Below, piece after piece: positions 1-8,851 of a DNA stretch of 64,000 nt. The stretch spans positions 1,054,001-1,118,000 of the forward strand of contig NZ_JQML01000001.1 in the NCBI RefSeq assembly GCF_000744705.1, in the 5' to 3' direction. Positions within the stretch are counted from its first letter, which is position 1. Each line of letters opens with the position of its first letter. The translations under genes were made by a program, and so were the position numbers. A model generated the notes under the pieces. The model was not told the DNA's origin, made no database searches, and saw only the letters and a list, made by a program, of their open reading frames with translations. This DNA comes from Streptacidiphilus albus JL83 (GTDB taxonomy: Bacteria > Actinomycetota > Actinomycetes > Streptomycetales > Streptomycetaceae).

Positions 1-347
1 TCGGCTTCGCGGTCGCGACCCATCCGCGCCGTGCCAACACCGCCTACGTCTTCCCGCTCGTCGCCGACGTCGAGCGGCTGCCGCCCAACCACCGCTGCCG
101 GGTCTACCGCACCGAGGACGCCGGCGAGACCTGGCAGCCACTGGACAAGGGCCTGCCCGAGAGCCCGCACTACGGCGTGGTCCTGCGCGACGCCCTCTGC
201 ACCGACGACGCCGACCCGGTCGGCGTCTACTTCGGCAACCGCAACGGCGAGGTCTACGGCAGCAGCGACGAGGGCGACAGCTGGCGCCTGCTGACGGAGC
301 ACCTGCCCAGCGTGCTCTGCGTCCGCGCAGCCCAACTGCCGATCTGA
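1..347 (+). CDS. C-terminal end of a BNR/sialidase-type beta-propeller protein (5' partial)
   Basis: The frame is open from base 3 to the TGA at 345-347 and gives the last 114 residues of a protein that starts outside the window. Two Asp-box (BNR) repeats are visible: TEDAGETWQPL and SSDEGDSWRLL, each with the S/T-x-D-x-G-x-x-W pattern that closes a blade of a beta-propeller. This matches the WD40/YVTN/BNR-like or exo-alpha-sialidase-like proteins common in actinomycetes. Catalytic residues of true sialidases cannot be judged from this end, so hydrolase activity is not claimed. No signal sequence can be seen because the N-terminus is missing. Confidence 0.75.
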   Translation, partial: GFAVATHPRRANTAYVFPLVADVERLPPNHRCRVYRTEDAGETWQPLDKGLPESPHYGVVLRDALCTDDADPVGVYFGNRNGEVYGSSDEGDSWRLLTEHLPSVLCVRAAQLPI

Positions 348-420
348 GTACGCGTACTCAGGCGGAGGCTCCGCCCCCTTGGACAAACTACTCACTCCAA
401 GGTCAACAAGGAGCGTACGC

Positions 421-1269
421 GTGGATCAGCGGTCACCGGTACTGGCACACCCCCGCCCACCCGCTCCGCCGAATCGTGCGCCCCGGTACAGGGGTGGCTG
501 CGCCGCCGTCGCCCTCGTCGCCTGCCTCGCTCTCGTCCTGGGCGCGCTGTACCTCTGGCACACCGTGCACGACTACCTCGATCCTCCGGCGCCGGATGTC
601 ACCGCCGCCAGGTCATCCGTCGTCAACGACGCGGACCTCGGCGCGACGAACAGCCTCAATGACGAGGCCGCGCGCCTCCAGCAGATCCTCCCGTGGATCC
701 ACCCGGTGGCCCGGGGGGTGGACGACGGGTGCAGCGCCCAGGTGGAGGGGGAAGCGGTCACCATCGGCGGCCGCCCCACCTGGGGGCCGGTCAGCTGCGA
801 CCGCGAGCTGGACTGGTTCGGCAGCCTCGACGGCCCACTGCCGCCCCAGCTGACCCGGATGAACTCGGCGCTGGTCAAAGCGGGGCTGACGCCCCAGGGA
901 TCACCGCTGAACGCGCCCTATGCCTTCGGCTCGGTCTCCAGCACCTACGGCGACGGAAACATCACCGTCAATGTCGTGGTGGCCCCCTCCGACGACCTCG
1001 GGCAGATCAGTCTCACCGACGGTGGCGTGCTGGTCCCCACCGGCGGCTCCGGTCCCTCGTCCCCCGAGCAGACCGATACGGCAGTCCGCACCCTCACCCG
1101 GGTGAAATCCGCCCAACTGGCCTCCGCTGCCGGCCCGCAGGGCTACGTCGTCAGCCTGAACTTCACCACGACGTACTACACGGCGCCGGCCGACAGCGCC
1201 GGTGCCTCCCCCACACCCCCGGAGAGCGGCGGCGGCTGCGTCACCGGCGCGTACTGCGTCGGCGGCTGA
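421..1269 (+). CDS. Membrane-anchored hypothetical protein with one N-terminal TM helix
   Basis: 282 residues starting at GTG 421, chosen because AAGGAG lies about 6 nt upstream; an in-frame ATG at 379 has no such site. After a short Pro-rich cytoplasmic tail there is one hydrophobic helix at about residues 22-42 (AAVALVACLALVLGALYLW), followed by an extracellular domain. Two Cys in that domain (GCSAQ, VSCDRE) and a C-terminal GGGCVTGAYC could form disulfides. This topology is common for actinomycete cell-envelope lipoprotein-like or sensor proteins, but I recognise no family. It stands alone on the + strand, facing a minus-strand glycosyltransferase operon. Confidence 0.6.
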   Translation: MDQRSPVLAHPRPPAPPNRAPRYRGGCAAVALVACLALVLGALYLWHTVHDYLDPPAPDVTAARSSVVNDADLGATNSLNDEAARLQQILPWIHPVARGVDDGCSAQVEGEAVTIGGRPTWGPVSCDRELDWFGSLDGPLPPQLTRMNSALVKAGLTPQGSPLNAPYAFGSVSSTYGDGNITVNVVVAPSDDLGQISLTDGGVLVPTGGSGPSSPEQTDTAVRTLTRVKSAQLASAAGPQGYVVSLNFTTTYYTAPADSAGASPTPPESGGGCVTGAYCVGG

Positions 1270-1492
1270 GCCCCGCCCACCCTGTTCCCGGACGAAGGGC
1301 TCACCGACGGGCCGGCGGAGTCCGGCACGCTGCTGCACGGCCGGGTGCGCTTCCGCCTCGGCAAGTCGGACCGGGGCATCGGCTCGGCCCGGGTCGCCCC
1401 CGCCCCCGCCGTCCACTGACCCCCCGGGCCCGGGCCGGACCACGTCCCTGCAGACCGCCGCTCCGACCAACGGCCAGCCAGCCCCGCCCCGC
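1270..1492 (+). other. Intergenic stretch with a coding-like tail in the preceding frame
   Basis: After the TGA at 1267-1269 the same frame stays open for 49 more codons to a TGA at 1417-1419 and reads like real protein (DEGLTDGPAESGTLLHG, then VRFRLGKSDRGIGSARV). It has no start codon or ribosome site of its own. It may be the remnant of a gene end left by a deletion, or an extension lost through a new stop. Nothing else is visible before the convergent SGNH hydrolase stop at 1493. Confidence 0.3.
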
Positions 1493-2416
1493 TCAGCCCA
1501 CCGCGCGGAGCCGCTGGTGGTCCGGCTGCTGGGCGTGCGGCAGGGCGCGGAGCGCGGCGGCGGTCTCGGCGGCGGCCCGGCGGTCCAGCAGGTCGGTCTC
1601 GCCGCGACGGCGCTGCCGGGTCTCGGCGACGGCCAGCCGCAGCAGGTCGGGCAGCAGGTCGGTGCAGCGGTCGAGGACCCAGCGGGTGCCCCGGGTGGCC
1701 ATCCACCAGGTCTGGCCGCCTCGGGTGGGCGGCGCACCGAGGGGTTCGGCGCCGGGCGGCGGGGCGAGCGCGTTGCCGTCGGCGCGGAGCAGCGCATGGA
1801 ACTCTCGGGCCAGCACCCGGTGTCCGCGCTCGGAGGGGTGCAGCCGGTCGACGCTCCACATCCTCGGGTCGTGGACCCAGTCGCTGCCGGCGATGTGGAC
1901 GTGGTGGGCGCCGTGGCGGGCGGAGAGCACGTGCACCACCTCGTTGACGCTCCGCATCCGGCGGCCCAGCGGCCGGGCGAGCGGGGCGGGCAGGCCGAGC
2001 ATCCGGCCGGGGTCCGGCAGGCAGGCAGTGAGCAGCAACGCTCCCCCGCCGGCGAGGCTGCCGAGGGTGGCGTCGAGGTTGCGGGCGACGGCGTGGATGT
2101 CGTAGCCGGCCCGCAGGGTGTCGTTGCCGCCGACGACCACGGCGGCGACCTGCGGCCGGTGGGCCAGCGCGGGCGGGAGCTGACGGTGCAGCACATCGGC
2201 GGTCTGCGCGCCGCTGACCGCGAGGTTGCGCAGGTCGACGGCGTTGGCGGCGCGGCCGCCGGGGCGCAGCCCGTCGGCGAGCAGCGCGGCCCAGCCGCGC
2301 CAGTCGGAGTCCTGGCCGGAGTCCTGACCGGGGTCCTCGTCGGGGCACGGGTCGCCGAGGCCCTCGGTGAGCGAGTCGCCGAGGGCGACCATCCGCAGTG
2401 GCGGGGTACTGGTCAT
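1493..2416 (-). CDS. SGNH/GDSL-family esterase or lipase
   Basis: 307 residues. Block I is VALGDSLTEGLGD (nucleophile Ser in GDSL), block III is VVGGNDT (oxyanion Asn) and block V is DRLHPSERGH with the catalytic Asp and His. The domain fills the first ~220 residues; the rest is a helical Arg-rich tail. There is no signal peptide, so it probably acts in the cytoplasm. The ATG overlaps the stop of the upstream glycosyltransferase gene as ATGA, so the two are translationally coupled. The context suggests removal of an acyl or acetyl group from a glycoconjugate made by the two glycosyltransferases; that substrate is inference. Confidence 0.85.
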   Translation of the reverse strand: MTSTPPLRMVALGDSLTEGLGDPCPDEDPGQDSGQDSDWRGWAALLADGLRPGGRAANAVDLRNLAVSGAQTADVLHRQLPPALAHRPQVAAVVVGGNDTLRAGYDIHAVARNLDATLGSLAGGGALLLTACLPDPGRMLGLPAPLARPLGRRMRSVNEVVHVLSARHGAHHVHIAGSDWVHDPRMWSVDRLHPSERGHRVLAREFHALLRADGNALAPPPGAEPLGAPPTRGGQTWWMATRGTRWVLDRCTDLLPDLLRLAVAETRQRRRGETDLLDRRAAAETAAALRALPHAQQPDHQRLRAVG

Positions 2417-3612
2417 GGCTGCTGGGCTCCCCGGGGTGCGGTGGCACGGTGGGCGGCGAGGAAGGCGGTGACGGCGCGGTCCCAGCCGTACTGCTCGGCG
2501 CGGGCGCGGGCGGCGGCACGGCGCTCGGCCTCGGGGCGGGCGAGCAACTGCTCGACCGCGTCGGCGAAACCGGGGCCGGTGTCGGCGGCGGCCTGGCCGG
2601 CCGGACCGACGATCTGCGGCAGGGCGGAGGAGGTGCTGACGGCGACCGGGGTGCCGCAGGCGAGGGCTTCGAGGGCGGCCAGCCCGAAGGTCTCGATCGG
2701 CCCGGGGGCGAGCGCGATGTCGGCGCCGGCCAGCAGCGCCGACAGGTCGTCGGCGGAGGCGAGGTGCCCCAGCAGGTGCGCGGGCAGCCGTTCCTGGGCG
2801 ATCCGGGCGGCGAGGCGACCGCGCAGCGGGCCGTCGCCGGCCACGGCCAGGACGGCGGGCACCCCCCGGCGGCGGAGTTCGGCGAGGGCGTCCAGCGCCC
2901 GGTCGGGGCACTTCTCCGAGGAGAGCCGGGAGCAGAGGACGAGCAGGACCTCGTCGGGACCGGCGTAGTGGGCCCGGGCGGCCGAGTTGCGGTGCCGGGG
3001 ATGGCGCTGGTCCAGGTCGACGCCGAGGGGCGCGCGGACGACGTTGCGCGCCCCGATCCGGTGGAACTCGGCGGCGGCCCAGGCGGTGGTGCAGATGACC
3101 GCCTGGTGGTCGCGGGCGGTGGCGGCGTTCAGCCGGTCGGCGGCGCGCCGGGCCAGGCCCTCGGACAGGCCCCAGGTGCGCAGCAGGCCGTCCAGGCTCT
3201 CGTGGGAGACCATCGCGGCGGGCACGCCGTGGCGCCGGCCCCAGTCCCCGGTCCAGCGCAGGGTGGAGCGGTCGGAGATCTCCAGCCGGTCCGGGCGCAG
3301 CGCGGCCAGCAGCGCGGCCAGCGCGGGCCGGTCGAGCAGCACCCGGTAGCCGCCGGTGCCGGGGACGGTCCGGCCGGGCAGGCTGATCACCAGGCCCTGG
3401 TCGGTCTCCTGTTCGGTACGGAGTGAGTTGGGCGGTCCGGGGACGATCAGGACCGGGTCGTGCCCGGCGGCGAGGTAGCCCGCGCCGAGGTGCCGCAGCG
3501 CGGTGCGCAGGCCGCCGGAGACCGGGGTGACGAAGTTGGCGAGCCGGACGATCCGCAGCCCCCCGCCGGTGGCGCGGGCGGCCGGGGCGCGGCTGAGCGC
3601 GGTGGCGTTCAT
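2413..3612 (-). CDS. Glycosyltransferase family 4 (second GT of the operon)
   Basis: 399 residues with GT-B fold features. The N-terminal half has the acceptor-side Gly-rich loop (VTPVSGGLRTALRHL). The C-terminal half has the nucleotide-sugar signature: LCSRLSSEKCPDRALDA, VAGDGPLRG and the E-x7-E motif PIETFGLAALEALACGTPV that binds the donor sugar. GT4 enzymes of this kind, such as PimB-like mannosyltransferases, are retaining enzymes using NDP-sugars. The start overlaps the preceding GT stop and the stop overlaps the SGNH start, both as ATGA. No transmembrane segments; likely a peripheral membrane or cytoplasmic enzyme. Donor and acceptor are unknown. Confidence 0.85.
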   Translation of the reverse strand: MNATALSRAPAARATGGGLRIVRLANFVTPVSGGLRTALRHLGAGYLAAGHDPVLIVPGPPNSLRTEQETDQGLVISLPGRTVPGTGGYRVLLDRPALAALLAALRPDRLEISDRSTLRWTGDWGRRHGVPAAMVSHESLDGLLRTWGLSEGLARRAADRLNAATARDHQAVICTTAWAAAEFHRIGARNVVRAPLGVDLDQRHPRHRNSAARAHYAGPDEVLLVLCSRLSSEKCPDRALDALAELRRRGVPAVLAVAGDGPLRGRLAARIAQERLPAHLLGHLASADDLSALLAGADIALAPGPIETFGLAALEALACGTPVAVSTSSALPQIVGPAGQAAADTGPGFADAVEQLLARPEAERRAAARARAEQYGWDRAVTAFLAAHRATAPRGAQQP

Positions 3613-4784
3613 GCGGCGGTCCCGGTCTTGGCGAGGTATCCGGCGGCCGGACGGACGGTCCGGCCGTAGGCCCGGTCGTCGAGGATCTCCCGGTAGTGCC
3701 CCAGCAGTTGGTCGCCGACCGACTCCCAGGTGCGGCCGGCCACCTCGGTCCGGGCCTCCGCGCCGTACCGGGCGCGGGTGGCCGGGTCGGCCGCGAGCAC
3801 CGCGACCGCGCGTGCCACCGCGCCCGCGTCACAGGCCGGGACCAGCAGGCCGGTGCGGTGGTGGTCGATCAGGTCGAGCGGTCCGCCGACGGCGGGGCCG
3901 ACCACCGCGACGCCGCTGGCCATGGCCTCCTGGATGGTCTGGCAGAAGGTCTCCATCGGCCCGGTGTGCACGAAGACGTCCAGCGAGGCGTAGAGGGCGG
4001 CGAGCTCGTCGCCCTCGCGGCGGCCGAGGAAGACCGCGTGCGGGAGCGCCTGCCGCAGCGCGGGCTCGCTGGGGCCGTCGCCGATCACCACCAGGGTCAC
4101 CCCGGGCAGCTCGGCGACCTGCTCCAGCAGGTCGACCCGCTTCTCCGGGGCGAGCCGGCCGACATAGCCGACCAGCACGTCCCCGGGCCGGACGGCGAGG
4201 CTGCGGCGCAGCTCCTCGTCGCGGTGGCGCGGGTCGAAGCGGACCGAGTCGACGCCGCGCCGCCACAGCCTGACCCTCGGCACGCCGTGGGCGGTGAGGT
4301 CCTGGGCGGCGGGGGTGGACGGGGCGAGGGTCCGGTCGGCGGCGCAGTGGACGGTGCGGATCCGCCGCCAGGCCGCCGCCTCGCCGATGCTGCTGCCGGC
4401 CCGGTAGGCGCGGGCGTAGCCGGCCAGGTCGGTCTGGTAGACGGCGACGGCGGGCAGCCCGAGGCGTTCGGCGGCGGCCATGGCGCGGGCGCCGAGGACG
4501 AAGGGGCTGGCGAGGTGGACCAGGTCGGGGCGGTGGTCGGCGATCAGCTGTTCCAGGCGGCGGCTGGGGAGGGCGAGCCGCACCTGCGGGTAGCCGGGCA
4601 GCGAGAGCGCGGGGACCCGGATGACGGGGCAGGGGTCGGCGGCGGTGGGCGGTGTGGCCGGGGCAGGGGCGATCACGAGCGGTTCGTGGCCTCGCCGCAC
4701 CAGGTGCTCGGCCGTGCGGAGGACGGAGTGGGCGACGCCGTTGATGTCCGGCGGAAAGGATTCTGTGACGATGGCGACACGCAT
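3609..4784 (-). CDS. Glycosyltransferase family 4, MgtA/PimB-like (first gene of the operon)
   Basis: 391 residues beginning MRVAIVTESFPPDINGVAHS, the typical N-terminus of actinobacterial GDP-mannose-dependent alpha-mannosyltransferases. The donor-binding half shows GYVGRLAPEKRVDLLEQ, VIGDGPSEPALRQ and GPMETFCQTIQEAMASGV (E-x7-E). It heads a three-gene operon (GT, GT, SGNH hydrolase) in which each stop and start overlap by 4 bp. Related enzymes act in phosphatidylinositol mannoside and lipomannan synthesis or make mannosylated glycolipids; the precise acceptor here is not determinable. A 315-bp GC-rich gap lies upstream. Confidence 0.85.
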   Translation of the reverse strand: MRVAIVTESFPPDINGVAHSVLRTAEHLVRRGHEPLVIAPAPATPPTAADPCPVIRVPALSLPGYPQVRLALPSRRLEQLIADHRPDLVHLASPFVLGARAMAAAERLGLPAVAVYQTDLAGYARAYRAGSSIGEAAAWRRIRTVHCAADRTLAPSTPAAQDLTAHGVPRVRLWRRGVDSVRFDPRHRDEELRRSLAVRPGDVLVGYVGRLAPEKRVDLLEQVAELPGVTLVVIGDGPSEPALRQALPHAVFLGRREGDELAALYASLDVFVHTGPMETFCQTIQEAMASGVAVVGPAVGGPLDLIDHHRTGLLVPACDAGAVARAVAVLAADPATRARYGAEARTEVAGRTWESVGDQLLGHYREILDDRAYGRTVRPAAGYLAKTGTAA

Positions 4785-5099
4785 GATGGGGTTATTCCGA
4801 GAGCAGGGGTGTACCCGGCCACCGGAATCTGTCGAACGGACGAACGCCTACCGAACCCTCACCAGCCGTCCCCGGCAGAGCCCCGGAGCTGCGCTCCGGG
4901 CCTGCAACGGGTGGGGCGGGCGGGGTGGCCAAGAGCAGCGGTGCGGGCGGGGCGGCCAGGACGGAAGCGCCCCCGAGGGGCGCCTGTGCCCGCCGCGCCC
5001 AGTGGGCGCTCGACCCCGCGCCCGACCCGCGCCCGATCCGGGCCCGATCCGCGCGCAGCAGGCGCTCGACCCCGCGCTCGGCCAGAGCGCAGCCCGCGC
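4785..5099. other. GC-rich spacer with imperfect internal repeats, no gene seen
   Basis: The 315 bp between the GT operon start and the HEAT-repeat gene stop has no convincing gene. It holds short imperfect repeats: GGCGCTCGACCCCGCGC occurs near 5007 and again near 5065, CCCGATCCG twice and GCCCGCGCTCA twice. A promoter for the GT operon should lie near 4790-4860, where the DNA is less GC-rich, but I cannot pick a convincing -10/-35 pair. Confidence 0.4.
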
Positions 5100-6512
5100 T
5101 CAGCCCGCGCTCAACCGGCCGCGGACCGCGGCGTGGACCTCGGCCTCCTCGCCCGGATCGGCCGCCAGCCGGCGGAGCCGGTCCAGCACCCGTACATCGC
5201 CCTTGGTGAGCACATGCCGTGCGGCGAGCTCGCGGGTGGACTCCTCGCAGTCCCACAGGCACTCGACGGCCGCGCCGGTCGGGAAGTGGGCGTCGGTGGC
5301 GGCCAGGCTGCGGGCCGCGCCGCCCCGCAGCTGGGAGCTGCTGGTCTCGGCGTAGATATGGCGCAGTACCGGCACCGCCGCCGTCGCCGCGAACCTTCCG
5401 GCGGCCTCGACCAGGACCGGCAGGCCCTCGTGGTCGGCGCCGCCGTCGGAGACGCCCCGGCGCAGTGCCGCGACGATCAACGGGGCGTCCTCGGGGCCGC
5501 CGGCGGCGGCCAGCAGCCGGGCGGCGGCGTCGGCCAGTGGGCCGCCGTCCGGGTCGGCGGCCCAGACCCGGGCGCGGGCGGTGATCCTCGGACCGCGCAT
5601 CCGGGGCAGGCTGCCCAGGGCGAAGTCGGCCGTGCGCCGGGAGGCGTCGGCGGCAGCCAGCTCGAACAGGGCCGGGGCCTGCTCGTCGTCGTGGTCGCTG
5701 AGGTGGCGCAGGGCGGCGCAGCGGGCGCCGTCCTGGGCGGTGGTCGCGGCCTCCAGCAGCAGCGTCCGGTCGGCGGGGCCGGCCACTGCGGCGAGGCAGC
5801 GGGCGGCGGCGGCCACCCGCCGCTCGAAGTCCTCCTGGCCCACGCCGACCTGGGCGTCGGCCCAGGCCAGGACGGCCGCCGTGCTCCAGGCGGGCGCGCC
5901 GGCGGCGCGGTCCAGCTGGCGCTGCCAGAGGTCGAACGGGGCCTGCTCGGTGGCGGCGGCGACCCGCGGGTGGGTCTGCGCCCACAGGTGCCAGGGCCGG
6001 GGCTCGTACGCGCCGCGGATGGTGGCGCGCAGCTCGGCGTCGCCCTCGGGGCCGTCCGGGAAGCGCTCCAGGACCGGTCCGGCGAGGGCCAGCAGGGCGT
6101 CGTCCTCGTCCCAGAGGGCGAGTTCGTCCAGGGCCCAGGCCCAGTTGCTGCCGACCGCGGCGTAGCGGCGGAGCAGCAGCAGGGCGTCCCGACGGCCGTA
6201 GCCGGCGAGTCTGCCGAGGACGGAGAGCGCGAGCCCGGTGCGGGACTCGTGCTCGTCCAACAGGTCCTCGACGTGGAACAGGTGGTCCGCCAACCCCTGG
6301 AGCGGAGCTTCCAGCTCCATGTAGAGGCGGGCGTAGTAGAGGGAACGGTTCTCGACCTGCCAGTCGAGGCGGGGGTCTCGGGTGACGCACTCCTCCAGCG
6401 CGGCGAGAGCATCAGCGCGCTCTGCCGCCAGAGCGTGCAGGGTGCCGTCCCCCCGGCCCCGCTGAAGCAGGCCGAGGAGGGAGGCGCTGGGCGCTATCGC
6501 GGGCTCGAACAT
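5100..6512 (-). CDS. HEAT-repeat domain protein
   Basis: 470 residues starting at ATG 6512 (MFEPAIAPSASLLGLLQRG), the N-terminus shared by a conserved Streptomyces family; in-frame codons upstream (to 6695) read as non-native Arg/His-rich sequence. The protein is built of repeated two-helix units such as AALRHLSDHDDEQAPALFELAA and AARSLAATDAHFPTGAAVECL, forming a helical solenoid. Such proteins usually act as scaffolds or adaptors, and no catalytic motif is visible. It lacks a signal peptide and membrane segments. Biological role unknown. Confidence 0.75.
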   Translation of the reverse strand: MFEPAIAPSASLLGLLQRGRGDGTLHALAAERADALAALEECVTRDPRLDWQVENRSLYYARLYMELEAPLQGLADHLFHVEDLLDEHESRTGLALSVLGRLAGYGRRDALLLLRRYAAVGSNWAWALDELALWDEDDALLALAGPVLERFPDGPEGDAELRATIRGAYEPRPWHLWAQTHPRVAAATEQAPFDLWQRQLDRAAGAPAWSTAAVLAWADAQVGVGQEDFERRVAAAARCLAAVAGPADRTLLLEAATTAQDGARCAALRHLSDHDDEQAPALFELAAADASRRTADFALGSLPRMRGPRITARARVWAADPDGGPLADAAARLLAAAGGPEDAPLIVAALRRGVSDGGADHEGLPVLVEAAGRFAATAAVPVLRHIYAETSSSQLRGGAARSLAATDAHFPTGAAVECLWDCEESTRELAARHVLTKGDVRVLDRLRRLAADPGEEAEVHAAVRGRLSAG

Positions 6513-6762
6513 GAGGTCAGCATCCGTTGCGGCGGTCCTGGTGGCAAAGGGATTTCCGTGCAGCCGGTGCAGCGGGGCCTCCCGATGGGGGTGCCGTCGC
6601 CGACTGGCGGAGTCCGCGACGGTGGCCGCGAACGGATTGTGGCACCGGCCGGCGGTCGCCCGCCAGCCGGAAGCACGGAATCCTACCGTCCACACGTATG
6701 CCGGTGCACCTTGTTCCTGGTGGGACGCCTGGTACCAGGGGTGCGTACGGCCTGCCCGCGGC

Positions 6763-8241
6763 TCAGACCACCGACGGCGGCGGGCTCTGCGGGAGCGCCT
6801 TCCGGATCTCCGCGCGGAGATCCCGCACCTCCCCGATCTGCTCGTAGCGGCCGGCCAGCCGGTACATCTCGCGGAGCCGCACCCAGGTGCGGTGCGAGGA
6901 CATCTGCTGGGTCGACCGCAGGGCCATCCGGGCGAAGACCTGCGCCTCGTCCGGCTGGTTGGCCAGGTAGCAGGCAGAGGCCATGGACAGGTGGTCGAAG
7001 AGCGCGGAGCGGTCGTGGCCGCCGCCGCGCAGCGCTATCGCCTGCTGGGCGTGGAACTGGGCCAGCGGCGCCGCGGCCGAGTCGTGGTCGGCGAGGGTGC
7101 GGTAGGCCAGCGCCTCCATCCCGTGGAGGTCGGCCCGGTCGAAGAACTGGAGCCAGCTGGGCCCGGGCTCGCCCCGGTCCTGGGCGAAGAGGTCCTCGGC
7201 CTCGCCCAGGGTCCGCCGGGTGGCCTGGCTGTGCCCCATCGAGGCGTGCGCCCAGGCCTCGACCGTGCGCAGCATGGCCCGGGTCCGGGGCAGGGTGGGC
7301 TCTCCGGTGCTGCTGTCGGCGACCCGGACCAGGTCCAGCGCCTCGCCGGGACGGCCCAGGTGGACCATCTGCCGGGCGGCCCGGGACAGCGCCTCCCCGG
7401 CCCTGGGCCGGTCGCCGGCCTGCCGGGCGGCGTTGACCGCCTCGACGAAGTAGCGCTGGGCGGTGGGCTCCAGGCCGACGTCGTGGGACATCCAGCCGGC
7501 CAGGACGGCGAGGTTGGCGGCGACGCTCCACAGCCGCCGGGAGAGCGCCGGGGGGTGCGGGTAGGTCAGCATCCCGCCGACCTCGTTGAGCTGGCCGACA
7601 ACCGCCTTGCGCTGGAGGCCGCCGCCGCGCCGGGCGTCCCAGGCCCGGAAGACGTCCACCGACGTCTCCAGCGCCTCGACCTCGTCCAGGCCGACGGGGC
7701 CGGCCTCGTAGAAGTCGCTGGCCGGCAGGGCCGCCGCGCCGGGGCTGCGCACGAGGGCGACGGAGTCCTGGCCCGTCGCCGCGTTCTTCTCGGTCATCCA
7801 TTGGTAGAGGGGTTCGGCGATGGCGGAGCCCGCCACGAGCAGGGTGCTCGCGCCCATCAGTCCGCGTCTATTGAGCATGAGGTCCATTCCCGTGAACTCG
7901 GTGAGGGCCTCGGCGGCGCGCGACGGTTCCAGGGAGCCAGTACTGGGCGCAGGGTCTGACGTCCCGCCCGAACCTGTCTGCCGGTGTCGCTGGAACCCGA
8001 GGTCCTCAGTGGTGACAACACGGCCGAGCCGCTCGGTGAACAGGGCGGCCAGCACCCTCGGCACCGGATCGCGCGGGATCTCGCCCCGCTCTATCCAGCG
8101 CCTCACCCGCGTGGTGTCGGTGGAGAGCTGCTGCTCCCCGGCTGCGGCACCACGTCGGTTGACCATCCTCGCCAGTTCGCCCTTCGACCAGCCCGTGAGG
8201 GCGAAGAGATCGGCGAATCGGGTGTTGGGTCCTCTGCTCAC
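6763..8241 (-). CDS. NsdA/NsdB-like regulator with N-terminal HTH and TPR-like repeats
   Basis: 492 residues from GTG 8241. The N-terminus (FADLFALTGWSKGELARMVN followed by TRVRRWIERGEIPRDPVPRV) is the helix-turn-helix region typical of the Streptomyces NsdA family, negative regulators of sporulation and antibiotic production. A long alpha-helical part with TPR-like repeats follows (AVNAARQAGDRPRAGEALSRA; FDHLSMASACYLANQPDEAQ). The upstream region holds tandem 10-bp repeats (8304-8333) that could be an operator. The family assignment rests on my recognition of the N-terminus; whether it is the NsdA orthologue or a paralogue cannot be decided here. Confidence 0.65.
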   Translation of the reverse strand: MSRGPNTRFADLFALTGWSKGELARMVNRRGAAAGEQQLSTDTTRVRRWIERGEIPRDPVPRVLAALFTERLGRVVTTEDLGFQRHRQTGSGGTSDPAPSTGSLEPSRAAEALTEFTGMDLMLNRRGLMGASTLLVAGSAIAEPLYQWMTEKNAATGQDSVALVRSPGAAALPASDFYEAGPVGLDEVEALETSVDVFRAWDARRGGGLQRKAVVGQLNEVGGMLTYPHPPALSRRLWSVAANLAVLAGWMSHDVGLEPTAQRYFVEAVNAARQAGDRPRAGEALSRAARQMVHLGRPGEALDLVRVADSSTGEPTLPRTRAMLRTVEAWAHASMGHSQATRRTLGEAEDLFAQDRGEPGPSWLQFFDRADLHGMEALAYRTLADHDSAAAPLAQFHAQQAIALRGGGHDRSALFDHLSMASACYLANQPDEAQVFARMALRSTQQMSSHRTWVRLREMYRLAGRYEQIGEVRDLRAEIRKALPQSPPPSVV

Positions 8242-8606
8242 GTCAAGCCCCCAGGTTCCTCGGCATTTCCGAGGCTATCCACGCGTCATGTGCCAGGCGA
8301 GCATTCGCCAGGGTTCGCCAGGGTCCGCCAACTGATGCGCCACGAGATTCCGGGTGTCAGGTAGGAATGCGCCACCTCGACCCCTGGTTCGCCCAGCGAT
8401 CACCGTCGGGTCGCAGAGGTGGCGCAAGGGGTGGCGCGGGACCTGCGAGGCACCGGTGAACTCCGGTGGACGCACTCCCCAGGGCGCGCCGACCGGAGGC
8501 CGCGAGGCGCCGTCGGTGCCGGACGGGGTCGCGCCACCCCCACCAAGGCGGCGGGTCACCAGGCCCCGCCGGCGGCAGAACGTCAGGAAGGGATCAGGAA
8601 CACCCC
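8242..8606. other. Divergent promoter region
   Basis: 365 bp between the minus-strand NsdA-like gene and the + strand APH-like kinase. It contains the 10-bp tandem repeats listed separately. Frame 3 on the + strand is open from a GTG at 8354, but the stretch reads as Arg/Pro-rich noise and the next good ribosome site is at 8586-8593. Confidence 0.4.
8304..8333. repeat. Tandem 10-bp repeat upstream of the NsdA-like gene
   Basis: TTCGCCAGGG at 8304-8313, TTCGCCAGGG at 8314-8323 and TCCGCCAACT at 8324-8333, with further GCGCCAC/TGCGCCA copies at about 8336-8343 and 8368-8374. The cluster sits 60-90 bp upstream of the GTG of the NsdA-like gene and before the + strand kinase gene, so it could bind a regulator of either. 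This is inference from position and repetition only. Confidence 0.45.
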
Positions 8607-8851
8607 ATGTACTCTCCCTCAATCAGCCCCGTCACCGCGCCTGCCGGACGGACCGGCACCCCCTACCGCCGCCCGGCGCCCGGGACCGAGCCGCGCAGCG
8701 ACCCCCGGGGCGCCGCCGCCCACGCCACCCCCACGCCACCCCCCGGACCGAGGGGCGGCCCGAGGCCCGGCCGCGCGAGTCCTACGGCCAGCCGCTGCGC
8801 CAGTTGCCGGCCCGGCCGGTCGCTCAGCCGGGGCAGCCCGCAGCCCGCCGG

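Noticed and set aside
1493-4784. Start of a secondary-metabolite cluster
   Set aside because: Two GTs and an esterase without PKS, NRPS, terpene or tailoring genes; more like envelope glycoconjugate synthesis.
5000-5115. Possible CRISPR or structured repeat array
   Set aside because: The short repeats are imperfect, irregularly spaced and purely GC-rich; no spacer pattern.
3696-7436. Very long + strand open frame across three minus-strand genes
   Set aside because: It is antisense to the clear GT4 and HEAT-repeat genes, has only Gly/Ala/Arg-rich composition and no domain; GC bias explains it.
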